Source: Saururus chinensis
Lineage: Eukaryota > Streptophyta > Magnoliopsida > Piperales > Saururaceae
Direction of reading: 5' to 3'
NCBI GenBank assembly: GCA_035235625.1
Contig: CP141148.1
Coordinates: forward strand, 21,143,057 to 21,207,056
Length of the DNA stretch: 64,000 nt
Positions 1 through 10,800 of the stretch are shown in pieces. Numbering within the stretch: position 1 is the stretch's first letter; every line of letters begins with the position of its first letter. A model generated the notes under the pieces. That model was not told the DNA's origin. It worked only from the letters and a program-made list of their open reading frames with translations, and made no database searches. A program made the translations under genes and the position numbers.

Positions 1-155
1 TGTCTCACCTCTTTTGGGACATTAACAAAGCAAATAGAGTCAAATACTTTCAAGTGATTCACTAAAGGTTTTCTTCCACTCTAAGCTTTAAATAGTGTTT
101 TATTTTCCACCCACTTTGCTGGACATCTATTAATCAAATAGGCCGCCGTATACAC

Positions 156-556
156 CTATTCTCTCCATAATGATTTAGGCATTACCTTCTCATGGAGCAT
201 TGATTTTTCCATCTCAACACCAATTTTATTCTTTCTTTCTGCCACCCTACTTTGTTGAGGGCTATATCCAATATTCAATTGTCTATTCAAGCCAATATCA
301 TCATAAAATTTGTCAAATTGATAAGAATTATATTCTCGCCCTCTATCACTTCTTAACACCTTAATAAGATATCCATTGTACCTTTCAACAAACTTTTGAA
401 ACTTTTTAAAAATATCAAAGAACATCTAATTTCTATCTCATGAAATAAACCCAAGTCATTCTAGAAAATCATCAATAAAAGTGAGAAAGTACTTGTTATC
501 TCCATTAGTTGGGGTGACCATTGGCCCACACACATCGATATGAACAAACTCTCCAT
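156..556 (-). pseudogene. copia integrase catalytic core, broken
   Basis: After the frameshift the minus strand reads EFVHIDVCGPM (first catalytic Asp at 534-536) and then a YFLTFIDDF stretch. Two in-frame stops follow, before the frame that opens at 425. That frame holds VLRSDRGREY (second Asp at 345-347) and YSPQQSRVAERKNK (catalytic Glu 36 residues after the Asp). The D-D-35-E triad of a retroelement integrase is therefore complete at residue level, but stops separate its parts. The usual NGVAERKN is changed to SRVAERKN. Reverse transcriptase would follow to the left of the window. Confidence 0.9.
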
Positions 557-559
557 GCC

Positions 560-741
560 TTTTCTTTTGGAAATGACTCACGGTGTTGCTTTCCAAGAGT
601 ACAAGTTTTACATACTTTATTCACTTCTTGAATAGTTGGCAACCCATAGGCCATGCTATTCTGTTGTAGAGTATTCAAACATTGGAAATTCAAGTACCCA
701 AGCCTTCTATGCCAAAGCCATGATTCATCAACCACATCCAT
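560..741 (-). pseudogene. GAG-pre-integrase (integrase zinc-binding) domain
   Basis: The minus frame gives SWLWHRRLGYLNFQCL, then GLPTI, then VCKTCTLGKQHR. This is the HHCC zinc-binding region before the integrase core. The first His (WH) and both Cys (CKTC) are present. The second His, normally in GHLN, is Tyr here (GYLN), so the zinc site is probably lost. A frameshift follows at about 560. Confidence 0.88.
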
Positions 742-1011
742 CTTAAAAGCTACATTCTTTGACTATTGAAAAGTGAGTGTGAAACTTTTATTTTTCTACA
801 TCTTGATTTTTTTCACAATTTGGCTTCTATCGCCTCTATCATAAACATTGCAATGGTTGTTTTCAAAGTAAATGGAATACCCATGCTCAACAAGTTGGCC
901 AACACTCAACAAGTTTTGCTCCAAATCTGGAACTATCATGACATCTTTAATATGTTTATTTCTCATCTTTGTTTCTATGACAATAGTCCCCTTTCCCTTT
1001 GCTTAGACTAA

Positions 1012-1113
1012 GGCACCATTTCCCATCTTCACTAGAGAATTTGATGAACCATCTATGTCTACAAATATTTTCTTATTGGTCATATGATTACTACACCCAC
1101 TATCAAGAAACCA
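1012..1113 (-). pseudogene. copia aspartic protease segment
   Basis: The minus strand encodes WFLDSGCSNHMTNKK, then DIDGSSNSLVKMGNGA about 18 residues into the segment. The D-S-G triad at 1104-1096 is the active-site loop of the copia protease, usually seen as WxxDSGAS/CSNHMT. This stretch is open and well kept although the frame breaks elsewhere. Confidence 0.88.
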
Positions 1114-1215
1114 TATATCATTCTTTTGCATAGATGCGGATTGACAAGCATAAAACATGGTCTCAATACCTTCTTGATCTTGAGAGTAATTGGCTTGTTG
1201 ATTATTTTTTATCCT

Positions 1216-1257
1216 ACACTCCTTTTGAACATGTCTAAATTTCTTGCAATTGTAACA
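1216..1257 (-). pseudogene. CCHC zinc knuckle of copia gag
   Basis: The minus strand encodes CYNCKKFRHVQKEC, an exact C-x2-C-x4-H-x4-C knuckle. This is the nucleic-acid-binding motif at the end of retroelement gag. It lies between the UBN2 part and the protease, as expected, and all four zinc ligands are kept. Confidence 0.9.
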
Positions 1258-1499
1258 TTGAGGTTTCCCCTTAAACTAATATTCATCATCAAATGACTAC
1301 TTCTTTTGCAAATTCCACATTCTTGTTGAGTGGAATCATTTTCCCTTCTTTCAAAATTATTTCTTCTCTTTCCTCTTACATGTCTTCATCTTCCTCTTCT
1401 TTGTCCATCGCCTCTAGAAGACTCACTTTTGTATTGAGTACCACTAGAGGGTGTTTTTCCTTAATAATCAACCTTCAGCATGGATTGGAAAACCCTCTC

Positions 1500-2165
1500 A
1501 ATTGATTTTTTCAAGTGCCTACACAATCTTTGTCAAAAGAATTAATAGATCTCATCATTTCTTCATTGCTCAATATAGAAATATCTTTTGTCCCTTCAAT
1601 AACTACAACAATAGCATCATATTTCTCTGATAAAGTAATCAAAATTTTGTCAATAACTTTCTTATCACTTATATCATCCCCATAATTCTTCATTTAATTC
1701 ACAATTCCAACAACTCTAGAGAAATAATCATTCAATAGTTCCATATCTTTCATCTTAAGAATTTCAAAATCCGTTCTAAGAGCTCGAAGTTTAATAGATC
1801 TTACCCTCAATGCGCCTCTATATTCCTTTTGTAGAATGTCTCATGATTCCTTTGCCATTGTAACATTAATGATTCTTGGGAAAATTGTGTTAGGAAATCC
1901 CTTATTGAATCAAGTAGGGGGCTTTTGCATCTCTCAACTTGTTCTCCTTGGAGAGTCATTTTTGGGTGTTTGTCAAGTTTTCCACATTGATGGGTTCTTT
2001 AAACACATCTTCAATAACTTCCCATATATCATAGTAAATAAACAAAGTTTTTCTCTCTAGTTTTGGAGTGGGTAGATTTTGGATTCCACGTACAACATTC
2101 CTTGAACTTGTCATCATCATCATCATCTTCTTCTTCTTCAAAGGGGCTTGTTTTCCCTTCAAGTA
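1500..2165 (-). pseudogene. copia gag (DUF4219/UBN2-type), broken
   Basis: Minus-strand gag remains. The N-terminal part (about 2060-1990) holds a DIWEVIED-like segment typical of the copia gag start, where a VWE(V/I)VE motif is usual. Part of the module before it seems deleted. The later part (1693-1511) reads ISDKKVIDKILITLSEKYD followed by a VVVIEGTKDIS-like stretch. This matches the UBN2 gag core, in which 'V.KIL.SLP..YD.IV..IE' is the usual pattern. Frames change between the pieces, so it is a pseudogene. The family role is the capsid-like particle protein. Confidence 0.82.
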
Positions 2166-2200
2166 GCTTCACTTTCAACTCTTAAAGATAATCCAACCAT

Positions 2201-2212
2201 TCTATGATACCA
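2201..2212 (-). other. Primer-binding site for initiator tRNA-Met
   Basis: The minus strand reads TGGTATCATAGA. The usual plant copia PBS begins TGGTATCAGAGC, complementary to the 3' end of initiator tRNA-Met. Two bases differ, which fits an old copy. It sits between the LTR end and gag. Confidence 0.75.
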
Positions 2213-2224
2213 CTTTTGGATTTA

Positions 2225-2491
2225 TGATGGAGTAGATGCACAAGCATAAAGGAATAACCAGATTTAATAAGGAAAAATGGAGACTTTGATGGAGAAAATT
2301 ATATGAGGCAAAGGGGAAGAGAAAAGACTCATTTTCATTTCAAAATAGGGGCTGAAAATGGGCACCACGACCAACCAATTTGCCCTACTTTTAAACAAAA
2401 TAATATTGATAGTTTTGCCCTTACAATAGAGAGAAATAACCCACTAAAAGACAAAAGTAGAAAAGGACAAAATGTAACTTAAATTTTAACA
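2225..2491 (-). repeat. 5' LTR of the copia element (candidate limits)
   Basis: On the minus strand this stretch starts TGTTAAAATTTAAG and ends CTACTCCATCA, giving TG...CA ends and a length of about 267 bp. It lies 12 nt before a tRNA-Met primer-binding site, as a 5' LTR should. The partner LTR lies outside the window, so the limits rest on the TG/CA ends and PBS spacing alone. Confidence 0.55.
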
Positions 2492-3060
2492 TGCTAATGC
2501 TCTTGGTAGCCTTTTTGGGCCTTTTATGTTGGGAGTTTTCTTTTCTTTTCTTTTTTTCTTTTAATTTATCTCTTTTGGGGGAGATAGCATTAGTTAATGG
2601 ATTTTAATTCTACACTTTGGATCATTCATAGAAATTTTAATCTTTTATAAGTTATAACTCTCTTCTTTTTTTAGGATTTATTGTACATTTTTTGTATAAA
2701 AAAATATTTTCTCTTAGAGAAAAATATCTATTGTAATTGTGCAAAGAACACCTTGCTATATTTGTACAACGTAAATATAAAGAATGAGTCTATATGTACC
2801 CAATAAACTCCTTAGTTACCCAGGCAAAATAGAATTGAAGGTTGACAAACATGGCCAAACAGAGACAATTAACTGTTTAGAATATACAACAACAAAAACA
2901 ATTTTTTTTACTACAATTATGTTTATATATTATATATCATGCTATTAAAATTATTTGCATCTATATATAAATGACTCTTCTATGCATGCAATCACATAGC
3001 TAATAAATATGACTTTTGATCTTTTAGTGTGTTAGCTACAAGTTAAATGTAGAGTGGCAG
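2492..3060. other. AT-rich intergenic DNA
   Basis: No coding signature, RNA gene or clear repeat end seen. There are long A/T runs and a TATA-rich stretch around 2925-2965. It flanks the copia LTR. Confidence 0.6.
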
Positions 3061-3960
3061 TGCAGCAGAAGAGAGGGAGGGCATGAGCGTAAGAGGTGGC
3101 GTGAGAGAGCAATGTAATTCTTTTTATGATTTCTACACACATGCACACGAAAATCACATCATCATGAGCAATATAAAAATTCAATGAGCAATTACATATA
3201 AGAAATTGAATAAAAGAAGTTCAACACACTAACCTTTGGGGCTGATTTGCCTTGAGATACTAATAACCTTCACATCGACACCCACGTCCAATTATATGAA
3301 AATTCAATTACGAAGAGGAGATTACCTTGTGGTTATGAGCTCTTTATTCTCTAGCAATGGTGGTAGATCTCTCGTAGCAAAGCCCCGAAAGCCCTCTTTT
3401 GGATCCACTTGGTGGCATGTTTCCCAATGCAAGATCCAAGGGAAAGGAAGTGAAGAGGAGGATTAAGTGAAAGGCGACCAACCCCTTTCTCATCCTTCTT
3501 GCTAGTTCATGGCAAAGAGAGGGGAGGAGGGGTTGTGTTGGGAGAGAGGGGGAGAAGGGGAAGAGATTGGGGTCCTTCCCCCTTCCTAAAGACCTATATA
3601 CTCCTCTCTTTTCAGTGGGCATAAGTCATAGACTTTCTACTAATCAACTACATGGAATACTCTAGAGAGTCTTTTACAACATATGTGGACTCAGACTCTT
3701 CAAGCCAATGGAGGCTTGAACCCTGCACGCGACCATGCTCGCGACAGGGTTGACCCCTTGATAACTACGAGTCCAACTATAGATATTTATCCTAGGGTGG
3801 GCCCCACAAGGTAAATATGCATACCTTAGTTACATGCCTAGTGTGCATGTGTGTTGGATGTAGGTCCCATAACAATGAGTATCAAGATGGTTCCTGTGGG
3901 ATCCAAGAAGCACTAGCAAGACGATGTTGCTTGAAGTCATTGTGGGAATGACATTACTGG
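3060..3960 (-). repeat. LTR-like dispersed repeat F, copy 1
   Basis: Read on the minus strand this has a promoter-like layout. A GC-richer upstream block (about 3710-3810) comes first, then a TATATAGG-type TATA box at 3594-3601. A long C/T-rich leader follows (3590-3470), with a donor-like AAG|GTAATC near 3325. Copy 2 at 33.4-34.2 kb shares the upstream block closely ('GACAGGGTTGACCCCT' here, 'GACAGGGTCAACCCCT' there), the TATA position, the leader type and GTAATCTC. This suggests an LTR or LTR-derived promoter. TG...CA ends were not fixed, and the frame at 3344-3622 looks like chance. Confidence 0.5.
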
Positions 3961-4071
3961 TTAGAGTAATTAGTTAGATCATGATATGGGTTCAGCTTAT
4001 ATTGGTCCACAAATACAAATCCAGTTTGGGTGAACCATCACTAGGGTCTAAGTATGTGGCATTGGACCCAC

Positions 4072-5096
4072 TGTCACACCCTAAAATTTTAAAATTCATT
4101 TTCATAAAGCTTGCCGAAGAAACATATGCAATAATATTGATAAATAAAACTCACATAAAGAATATATATGTTGGGGTGAATTCCTTCCTTTTCAAAATTA
4201 CAAATATCAACCAAGGTATATAAAAAATTGTAACTCATGCGCCAAAAGTTATCAAGAGAATAATAGAAATCCTGCATTTGCTAAGTGGTCCAAAATAATA
4301 GTGTAACATGGTGCAGACGACGGCAAAAGTTCATGTTTGACCCCTTGACCATTAGGAACATGGTGCAGGAACTTCCTAAATATTGGCCAAGAGTACATGT
4401 TGTCGGTCAACCTAGTAAAATCGGCTATTTGAAACCTAAAACCCTAACCAAAGGTTTGGAAATGGTGAAAAATATCAATTTGACATGAGGATCTATTTTA
4501 GGAAAGCTTGTGGGCCCGTTTAACTAACTTAACTCGAGTACTTGAGAAAACTCGTGGGTAGATGAGTTTTTTCTTGACTTGCCCGCCATGCCCTACTAGT
4601 AAGGGTAGGGGCTAGGGGTTTATTATTTAAGGAAACTATGATGAGACCCTGACATAAAATAAGAAAGAACAAAACTAGTCAGATAAGCAGGTTGTTGGGC
4701 CTTAGATGGGTCCAAGCTCATGACCTGGTGGCCATCCAACCTCTTCCTTTAAGCTTCCCTAGATGGTTGAAATCTTTTGAGTAAGGAAAGATAAGAGATG
4801 GCATTTTGGAAGGTCTCATAAGAGGAGATTCTAGTCAAAGTGGGAACCTCCCTTGTAAGGACTCTCCCTCCCTCCCTCCCTCCTTCCCTCTCTTTCTCTC
4901 TCCACCCATCACCCACCTCTCTCTCTTTCCCTCTTGGTTTGGCCCCCTCTTTCCTCTCTTCATTCCACTCTTGTTTGCCCTAGTCGCCCTTCTCCTTCCC
5001 CTCTACTTCGAGTTTTGAAGCTTGGATGCCATTGAAGACCACCTTGAAGCTTGGAGAAGGATGACCTTCACCCCAAGGCTAAGCAAGGAGGCTTGA
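4072..5096 (+). repeat. Gypsy-type LTR fragment
   Basis: The stretch starts TGTCACACCCTAAAATTTT, a start typical of plant Ty3/gypsy (Tekay/Del-like) LTRs. A TATTTAAGG box lies near 4625-4633, and a strong C/T-rich leader at 4858-4930. A possible end GGCTTGACA falls at about 5096. No matching 5-bp target duplication was found, so the right end may be truncated. The 4806-5018 frame sits in the C/T tract and is not convincing as a gene. Confidence 0.45.
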
Positions 5097-6300
5097 CACG
5101 TGGAGAGAAGTTTTTTTTGTGTGGAAGAAGTAGCTAGGGACTTCCTCCTCTACATTAATACATGATAAAATGGCAAGTTTTATGCATACTTTTTCTTGAT
5201 TCATGTTGTATGATTGATGGTTGAAACATGATTTATCAATCAAGGTTAAAGACTGAGTGTTGAAGGTAAAAGAGAATAATTTTGCACACACTTACATACA
5301 CAAATCATTTAGATCAGCTTAGAAAGTGATTTTGGGAGTTTTAGACCGAATTAGGGTAAAAAGTGCAAAAATGTCAAAATATTGTTCAATCGATCAATCG
5401 CCGCATAATACACTGATTCAATCGATCGATCGCCACTTAAAATAATATTTTTATAAAATGAAGACGAGATGTTATCGATCAATCGTCTGATTGATGGATC
5501 GATCACTAGCAGTATCATACCCTCTAGAAAAAATGAACAATCAATCCTTGTCTATTATGGTTGTCTAATTAAAGCCTTTTTAAAAGAGATTGTATTCCTA
5601 ATTAGAGTTAAATTCTTAAACTGACTTAATTTCTTATATAAAGGCTAGGGAATCACGAAATTGAAGAGAAAAAACCTAAAAAATCATAGAGAAGAGAGGA
5701 GAGTTCATTTTTAATTGTTTTCCTAGAGGATATCATCCAAAGCTTTAAGCTCGTGTTAATGGTAATTTCATGAAGATACACAATTGAAAGAGAAGAATCT
5801 CACAAATCAAAGAGAAGTTGCAGAAAAGTTATTTGTTAAAGAGTGATTAACAAAACTCAAAGGAAGATCAATAATCGAAGAAATAGTCTTTGATTGAGTC
5901 TCTAGAAGAAGACTAAGGCGGAACACAAAGAGGGAATGCTTTATGTGTTTGAGGGAGTAACTTGAAGGCCAAGAACGAAGAGGATTGAACAAAGAAAATG
6001 TGTTTTTGTTTATATCAAGTCAAGAGGTTTGTTGGTTGTTCTTCGGTTATGCAAGTTCTTGCACTTAGTACATTGATTTGGCCATGTGTTTGATTTGCAA
6101 GCTTGGATTGATTGAATAGTTGATAGATTGATAGTTAATGCATAAGTACTTAGTTTCCATTTCCTAGTAGATATTCCTGCGCATAGAGTCTAGAACTCTT
6201 TATTCTTACTTCTATGATGTAGAAGTTTAAATAGCAATCTATTAATCTTCTAAGCCACCTAAATGGATATTAAACTCTCATATATCATTCAGGTAAGATC
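5097..6300 (+). repeat. copia-like LTR, copy E1
   Basis: A TATA box (TATATAAAG, 5635-5643) is followed by GG-CTAGGGAATCACGAAATT and an A/G-rich leader. The LTR at 55234-56041 has the same layout: CTAAACTGACTTA, a TATATAAGG box and ATCACGAAATT at the same spacing. Both carry clusters of ATCGATCGATCG-like palindromes 150-270 bp before the TATA box. Limits are approximate and no gag follows, so this may be a solo or truncated LTR. Confidence 0.5.
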
Positions 6301-6712
6301 CCTAAACCCTAAACCAATTTATGTAATTTATTCAGTTGTTATTATGTGGCTTAATGTTAAATTGAGTCTGTTTTGACTTGTTTTAGAATTTAAGGTAGTT
6401 ATCTATGGTTTTAATCAGTATTTCCTTCAGTTTATTGGTTTTCATGTTAAATTAAGTCAATTCAAATTTTTCAAGAATTTTTAGAATTTTTGGTCATTTT
6501 CCCTAAAAGTTAGGGTATGTGTCCCGCTATGGGCCCCACATTCGTAAAAAAGGATGATGGGTTCCCCAAGACCCTAAAAATATCTTATTTCAGTAATTAA
6601 GTGTTTTAATTTTTTTAAACTTTATTTTTTACTCAAAATAAATAAATTACCAATTTTAAGTATTAAATTCTATTCGTACGCAATTTCCTATTAGGTATAC
6701 CCCATGACTTAC

Positions 6713-6720
6713 TATAAATA
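6713..6720 (+). promoter_or_regulatory. TATA box of family A LTR, copy 1
   Basis: TATAAATA lies at the place where copy 2 has TATAAAA (26464-26470). In both copies it is followed within about 35 bp by CCCATTTGGGAA. It is probably the U3 promoter core of the LTR. Confidence 0.55.
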
Positions 6721-8269
6721 GAAAAACACAACCTTATTCCCATTTGGGAAGGGCTAGAATCTGGAGGCTAAGAGGCACTAATCCACATTCCATAAGAGGA
6801 ATGTTCAATTAAGGTATAATTAGTTTGATTTCTTCATTAATCACCTAGGGTTTTGCCAAAATCCCATCTCTTCCAAAGTTAAATCTTGATTTTTACCACT
6901 AAAGTTTTTAATTTTTACCAAAATTTCAAACCTCTAATGAGGGATTTTCGTTTTGGAATAAAACAAGCTATAGATCTACAAGTTTTCAAGTGATTTAGGC
7001 TTTGATATCTAGATTTATACATGTATTAACAAAACCCTAATGTAGGTAGGGATTTGAAGAGGTTGGAGCATCGATTTCGAACAAAAAACACATTGAATGC
7101 AAGGGTTTTCTTCCAAAATAGGCCTTTGTTTACGTATTTGAAGTTTGTGAAATTTTATGTGGTTTTGCATGAAGTTGAGCTTTAATGGTGGGTTATGAAA
7201 AGCTTAATCCTTCTTGTGATTTCTTCATGTTTTAGTTGTTAATAAATGACTAGATTTATCATTTTCTAAGCTTAGATTTCATTATTATGATTTTTGGGTG
7301 TAAGATTTGAATTTTCATGGTGATTTTATAAAGTTTCGGTTTTGAGTTCACAAGGAAGAAGACAAACCAAAACAACTATGTTGCCGTTCGAACAACCATA
7401 CAGGCTGATCAAACGGCCAGGCGATCGACGACCCTTTCGGATCGAACACCTAAATGGAAGTTTTTCCATTTTACCAATTTTGCACATTTTATGTTCTATT
7501 TCCTAAATACTATTTATTGTGATTATGATGAGTGATTTATACTTGAAAATGTTGTTGTGAGGACATGAATTTGATGTTGAGAGCTATGATGTTCAAGTGT
7601 GATGTGGATTACATGTTAATCGGTTTAACTTGTTATGATTCCCTATCCTAAATTCATGTTGATTGATTCTTCATGTTTTACTTAGGTTTCTAGTAAGTTT
7701 ACAGCATGAGAAAGGACTTGTATGTTTTCACATGTTATGTTGAATTATAGGTGAATGATAGTTCGATACCTAGCTTAAGTGTAGTAATGAGTATACTTAC
7801 CTAAGTATAGCATGAAATTGTATTGGACTTTGAATCGTGTTTTACTATGGTTTTCACCCATGATTTCAGTAAGGAAGAGACAAAATTTAAATTATCAGAG
7901 CATGTGTGGAGTATGTTAATGAGATGTTCAAGATGTATATGTCTATGCCTATAGTTGAATACTATTACCATGTACACACACATGTGGGGTTTATTTATGG
8001 TGAATGTTAAATACATATGAATGGAAATGGTGCATGTATGGCTAACGGGAGCATGTTTCATGAATTAGTATTCATGTAGTTATTGCTCACGTATATACCA
8101 TATTGCATTGCATCATGAGATGGATTTATATATGCGACTTTATCGAGATTAGTCGTGGTTGATCAATTAGATGCAATTATGTGATATTGCTTGTTGGGTT
8201 AATCTATAGGAAGCTTATCGGTTGCGTTTTACGTTCAGAAGGATGGGGTTTTACGTCCAAAAGGACGTG

Positions 8270-8274
8270 GTTTT
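8270..8274. repeat. Target site duplication GTTTT, left of solo LTR D
   Basis: Five bases identical to 10147-10151, directly next to the TG...CA ends. Confidence 0.85.
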
Positions 8275-8898
8275 TGTGGCACCCCGTGTTTCGATTACGC
8301 TTAACCCAAGAGGGATAGGGGTAATTATATAATTTTAGTTAAAATTTAAAGGGTTTGAATGGATGAAATTCTTGTATTTTATTAGAGCTCAAAGTAATGA
8401 GCGTAACGAACCAAAGAATGAGCAAAACGGAGGTCGGAAGCGAAAGTTATGGCCTCGGGAAACATGTCATATGGGTGGGACCTACTTTGAAACAGTGAGG
8501 TAACCTACCCATGTGGGGTTTAGTTTTGAAGGGCTCGTCAATATGAGTCTATCGGTACTAAGAACACGTGATTCTGACTTTAGGATGAGAAGTTATCGCG
8601 TTTTGAAATTGGAATTGTATTTGGTTGAAATATTAATAAAATAATGAAGAAATGACAAAATAGCTGACATCATTAAAGTCGAGCCAAGCCAAGCCATGCC
8701 AGAGCCGAGCCGTGGGATGCGCGATCGTACGGTGAATGCATTCATCGCTTGTTAGATGCGCGGTGCTGCCACATGCAGCACTGTGACGCGTACTTCAGGT
8801 GCACCGACCAGTTCAGCGGTCGAATCATATTGTACCACATGGCACAAGCATGTGCGCGCGTATTCCAACTTCCCCCATTCGCTCGTACCCCATTTCCT

Positions 8899-8907
8899 TA
8901 TAAATAG
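8899..8907 (+). promoter_or_regulatory. TATA box of solo LTR D
   Basis: TATAAATAG sits about 625 bp into the LTR, after a CpG-rich U3, with C/T-rich DNA downstream. Transcription would be expected to start about 30 bp later, near 8935. Confidence 0.6.
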
Positions 8908-9032
8908 TTATTTTCGTTCATTCTTCCGAAGGAGTTTCTGGAGTCATTCTGAGTCCATTTTCTTCCGTTCAAAGGTGTTCTACGCAATGGAAGCGTCCAT
9001 TCCTCGAGTTAGCAGCCCTATATAGGGGAAAC

Positions 9033-9306
9033 GTCCTGGAGCAAGGGGAGATTCCATCCGCCGCCTATGGGCGCGGGAAGGGTAAAATGTCTCTGGGCAA
9101 GGGGAGGTTCTGTCTATCGCCTACCGGCCCCAGAAGGGTATCTCCGAGCAAGGGGAAGTACTGTCTGCCGCCTACAAGTGCGGGAAGGGTGAAGTGATCC
9201 CAAGTCAGGGGGAGGTTATGTCCGTAGCCTACGGGCATTGAAAGAGAAAAGTATTCCGGAGTTAGAGGAGGTTCTGCCTGCCGTCTCCGGATCTGAAAGG
9301 GAGGAC
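9033..9306 (+). repeat. Minisatellite of about 55 bp, five units, in LTR D
   Basis: About five diverged units follow each other, with starts near 9033, 9089, 9138, 9196 and 9253. Each has a GAGCAAGGGGAGG-like core, then TCTGTC and CCGCCTAC, then GGGAAGGGT. They lie downstream of the TATA box, so they would be in the transcribed leader. The minus-strand frame 9065-9331 follows from this repeat. Confidence 0.75.
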
Positions 9307-10146
9307 GCCCTGAGGAAATGAGCAACTCCAAACGTCGCCACTTCCAGAACTGCAGGGGAGTATGCTTTTCTGACCTTCTAATTTAATATGATTTATATGA
9401 ATGTACATCTTAATTAATAATATACTAATTAAGATATATAATTTGCTGATATGATATATGCTGATATGTTTCTATTTAATCTACTTTGATATATTCTATT
9501 GTGATCTGAATTACTCTGAATTGCTCTATTGTGATTTGACATACTCTGATCTTATATGATCGGTATGGTCGGATGAAATCTAATATGATCTGATATGATC
9601 CAACATGCTATGTAGTGTATTTTGCTCCGCTCTATGATAGAGTGGGACATATGTTTTTGTTAGTATTCTGCTCACCTATGTGAGCTGTGTATTTTTTTTA
9701 TGATTTATTGGCTTCTGTTTGACTCTGATGATTTATAAGATTTTCATTTGGTTTTGAATGATTATTCGGATATAATGATATATGTATTTTAACGTATATG
9801 ATTTTGTGATGCCTGGTGCATGTATTAGCCGTTAGGCATAACTACATTCTGATCCGATTGTATTGAAATAATGTCATAGATGGTATCCAATACGTACGTA
9901 GGCAACCAACGATAAAATAACGTTGGCCCGATCCAAATTAGTTATAAAATTAGGTTTGTTCTGATCTACGCACAATGGAATGTTAAAGCTCCGTAGTGTG
10001 TGGAAGAATGTTATGACTCTCGCACTCAGAGTCTACAGCTCTTGGTTAGTCGGTTTTAAATTTTTTCACTTTATTTTATTTACTCCGATTTTGTCTTCCG
10101 AACTAACCCCCGGACTGGGTCGGGTTTTTCGGGTCGGGGTGTTACA

Positions 10147-10151
10147 GTTTT
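10147..10151. repeat. Target site duplication GTTTT, right of solo LTR D
   Basis: Identical to 8270-8274. Homologous DNA continues after it as the CTTGAGGACGGG tail of family A. Confidence 0.85.
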
Positions 10152-10439
10152 ACCTTTCCTTGAGGACGGGTGTTCCTCCCTGAGTTGAGAAGAGTGGTAA
10201 TGCTATAAGGAGATAAAACTATTGAGACCATCTGAACCCTAAGAATCCATGCTGGTGTAGCCAAGTGCACCAGCTTACTAGGGGTAATCTTCTCCATTAG
10301 GGAATTTACCCAAACTGCATAATTCCTTCAGACTTTCCAATCGGGAATTGCCTAGAGTGAGTAGGGACTACTTAAGCTTTGACTGATTAAGCAGGGTTGA
10401 TTTCATCGATATATATTGTTATGATAGTTGTGTTTTAGA

Positions 10440-10800
10440 CACTTACATGCATGTTGCATGTTTATGGATATGCATGACATTATTGTGTGTTAGAGACACT
10501 TCTGATGCAGATTGAATGCTTATGGATATGCATGGATATGTATAGTATGATTTGAGTCATTTTTCATGTAGGATGCTTGTTTATAGATATCAATAGATAT
10601 GTATAATATGTTTGAGACACTTTTCATGTAGGATGGTTGTTTATAGATATGCATGGATATGTATAGTGTGTTTGAGACACTCTGCATGCAGTATGGCTTT
10701 TTATGAACATGCATGGATATGCAGTGTGGTTGAGACACATGTCATGCATGATGGATATTCATGTCTTAATGTGATTATTCCTGTTGTGGGTAGTATGTTG
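10440..10800 (+). repeat. 60-bp tandem repeat in family A LTR
   Basis: About five to six units of 60 bp, each with GAGACACTTTTCATG, then GGTTGTTTATAGATATG and CATGGATATGTATAGT. The minus-strand frame 10520-10738 shows the period as a 20-residue repeat. The period is a multiple of three, which explains why the frame stays open. It is not evidence of a protein. Confidence 0.8.

Larger units (their letters stand above)
1..2491 (-). mobile_element. Ty1/copia retrotransposon, 5' part, decayed
   Basis: Read on the minus strand the order is LTR (2491-2225), primer-binding site, gag, CCHC knuckle, aspartic protease, GAG-pre-integrase and integrase. That is the Ty1/copia order, with integrase before reverse transcriptase. 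The window edge cuts the element inside or just after integrase, so reverse transcriptase, RNase H and the 3' LTR are not seen. The frame is broken by stops and frameshifts, so the copy cannot make a full polyprotein. The lineage within copia is not resolved. Confidence 0.9.
8275..10146 (+). mobile_element. Solo LTR D (Ty3/gypsy-like) with perfect TSD
   Basis: The stretch starts TGTGGCACCCCG and ends GGTCGGGGTGTTACA, so the two ends are imperfect inverted copies, as in many plant gypsy LTRs. It is 1872 bp long. The 5 bp before it (GTTTT, 8270-8274) and after it (GTTTT, 10147-10151) are identical, which is the target duplication size of LTR elements. Joining the flanks restores continuous family A sequence. 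There is no PBS, gag or pol inside, so this is a solo LTR left by LTR-LTR recombination. Confidence 0.88.

Noticed and set aside
4072-5096. Complete solo LTR with TSD
   Set aside because: The start is convincing but no matching target duplication or inverted end was found, so only a fragment is claimed.
6303-6319. CCCTAAACCCTAAACC as telomere remnant
   Set aside because: Only about two telomere units. Too short to be called an interstitial telomere.
6520-6530. TGTCCCGCTATGGG as the start of family A LTR
   Set aside because: It mirrors the end GCGTGACA, but homology between the two family A copies extends upstream of it and no TSD fits.
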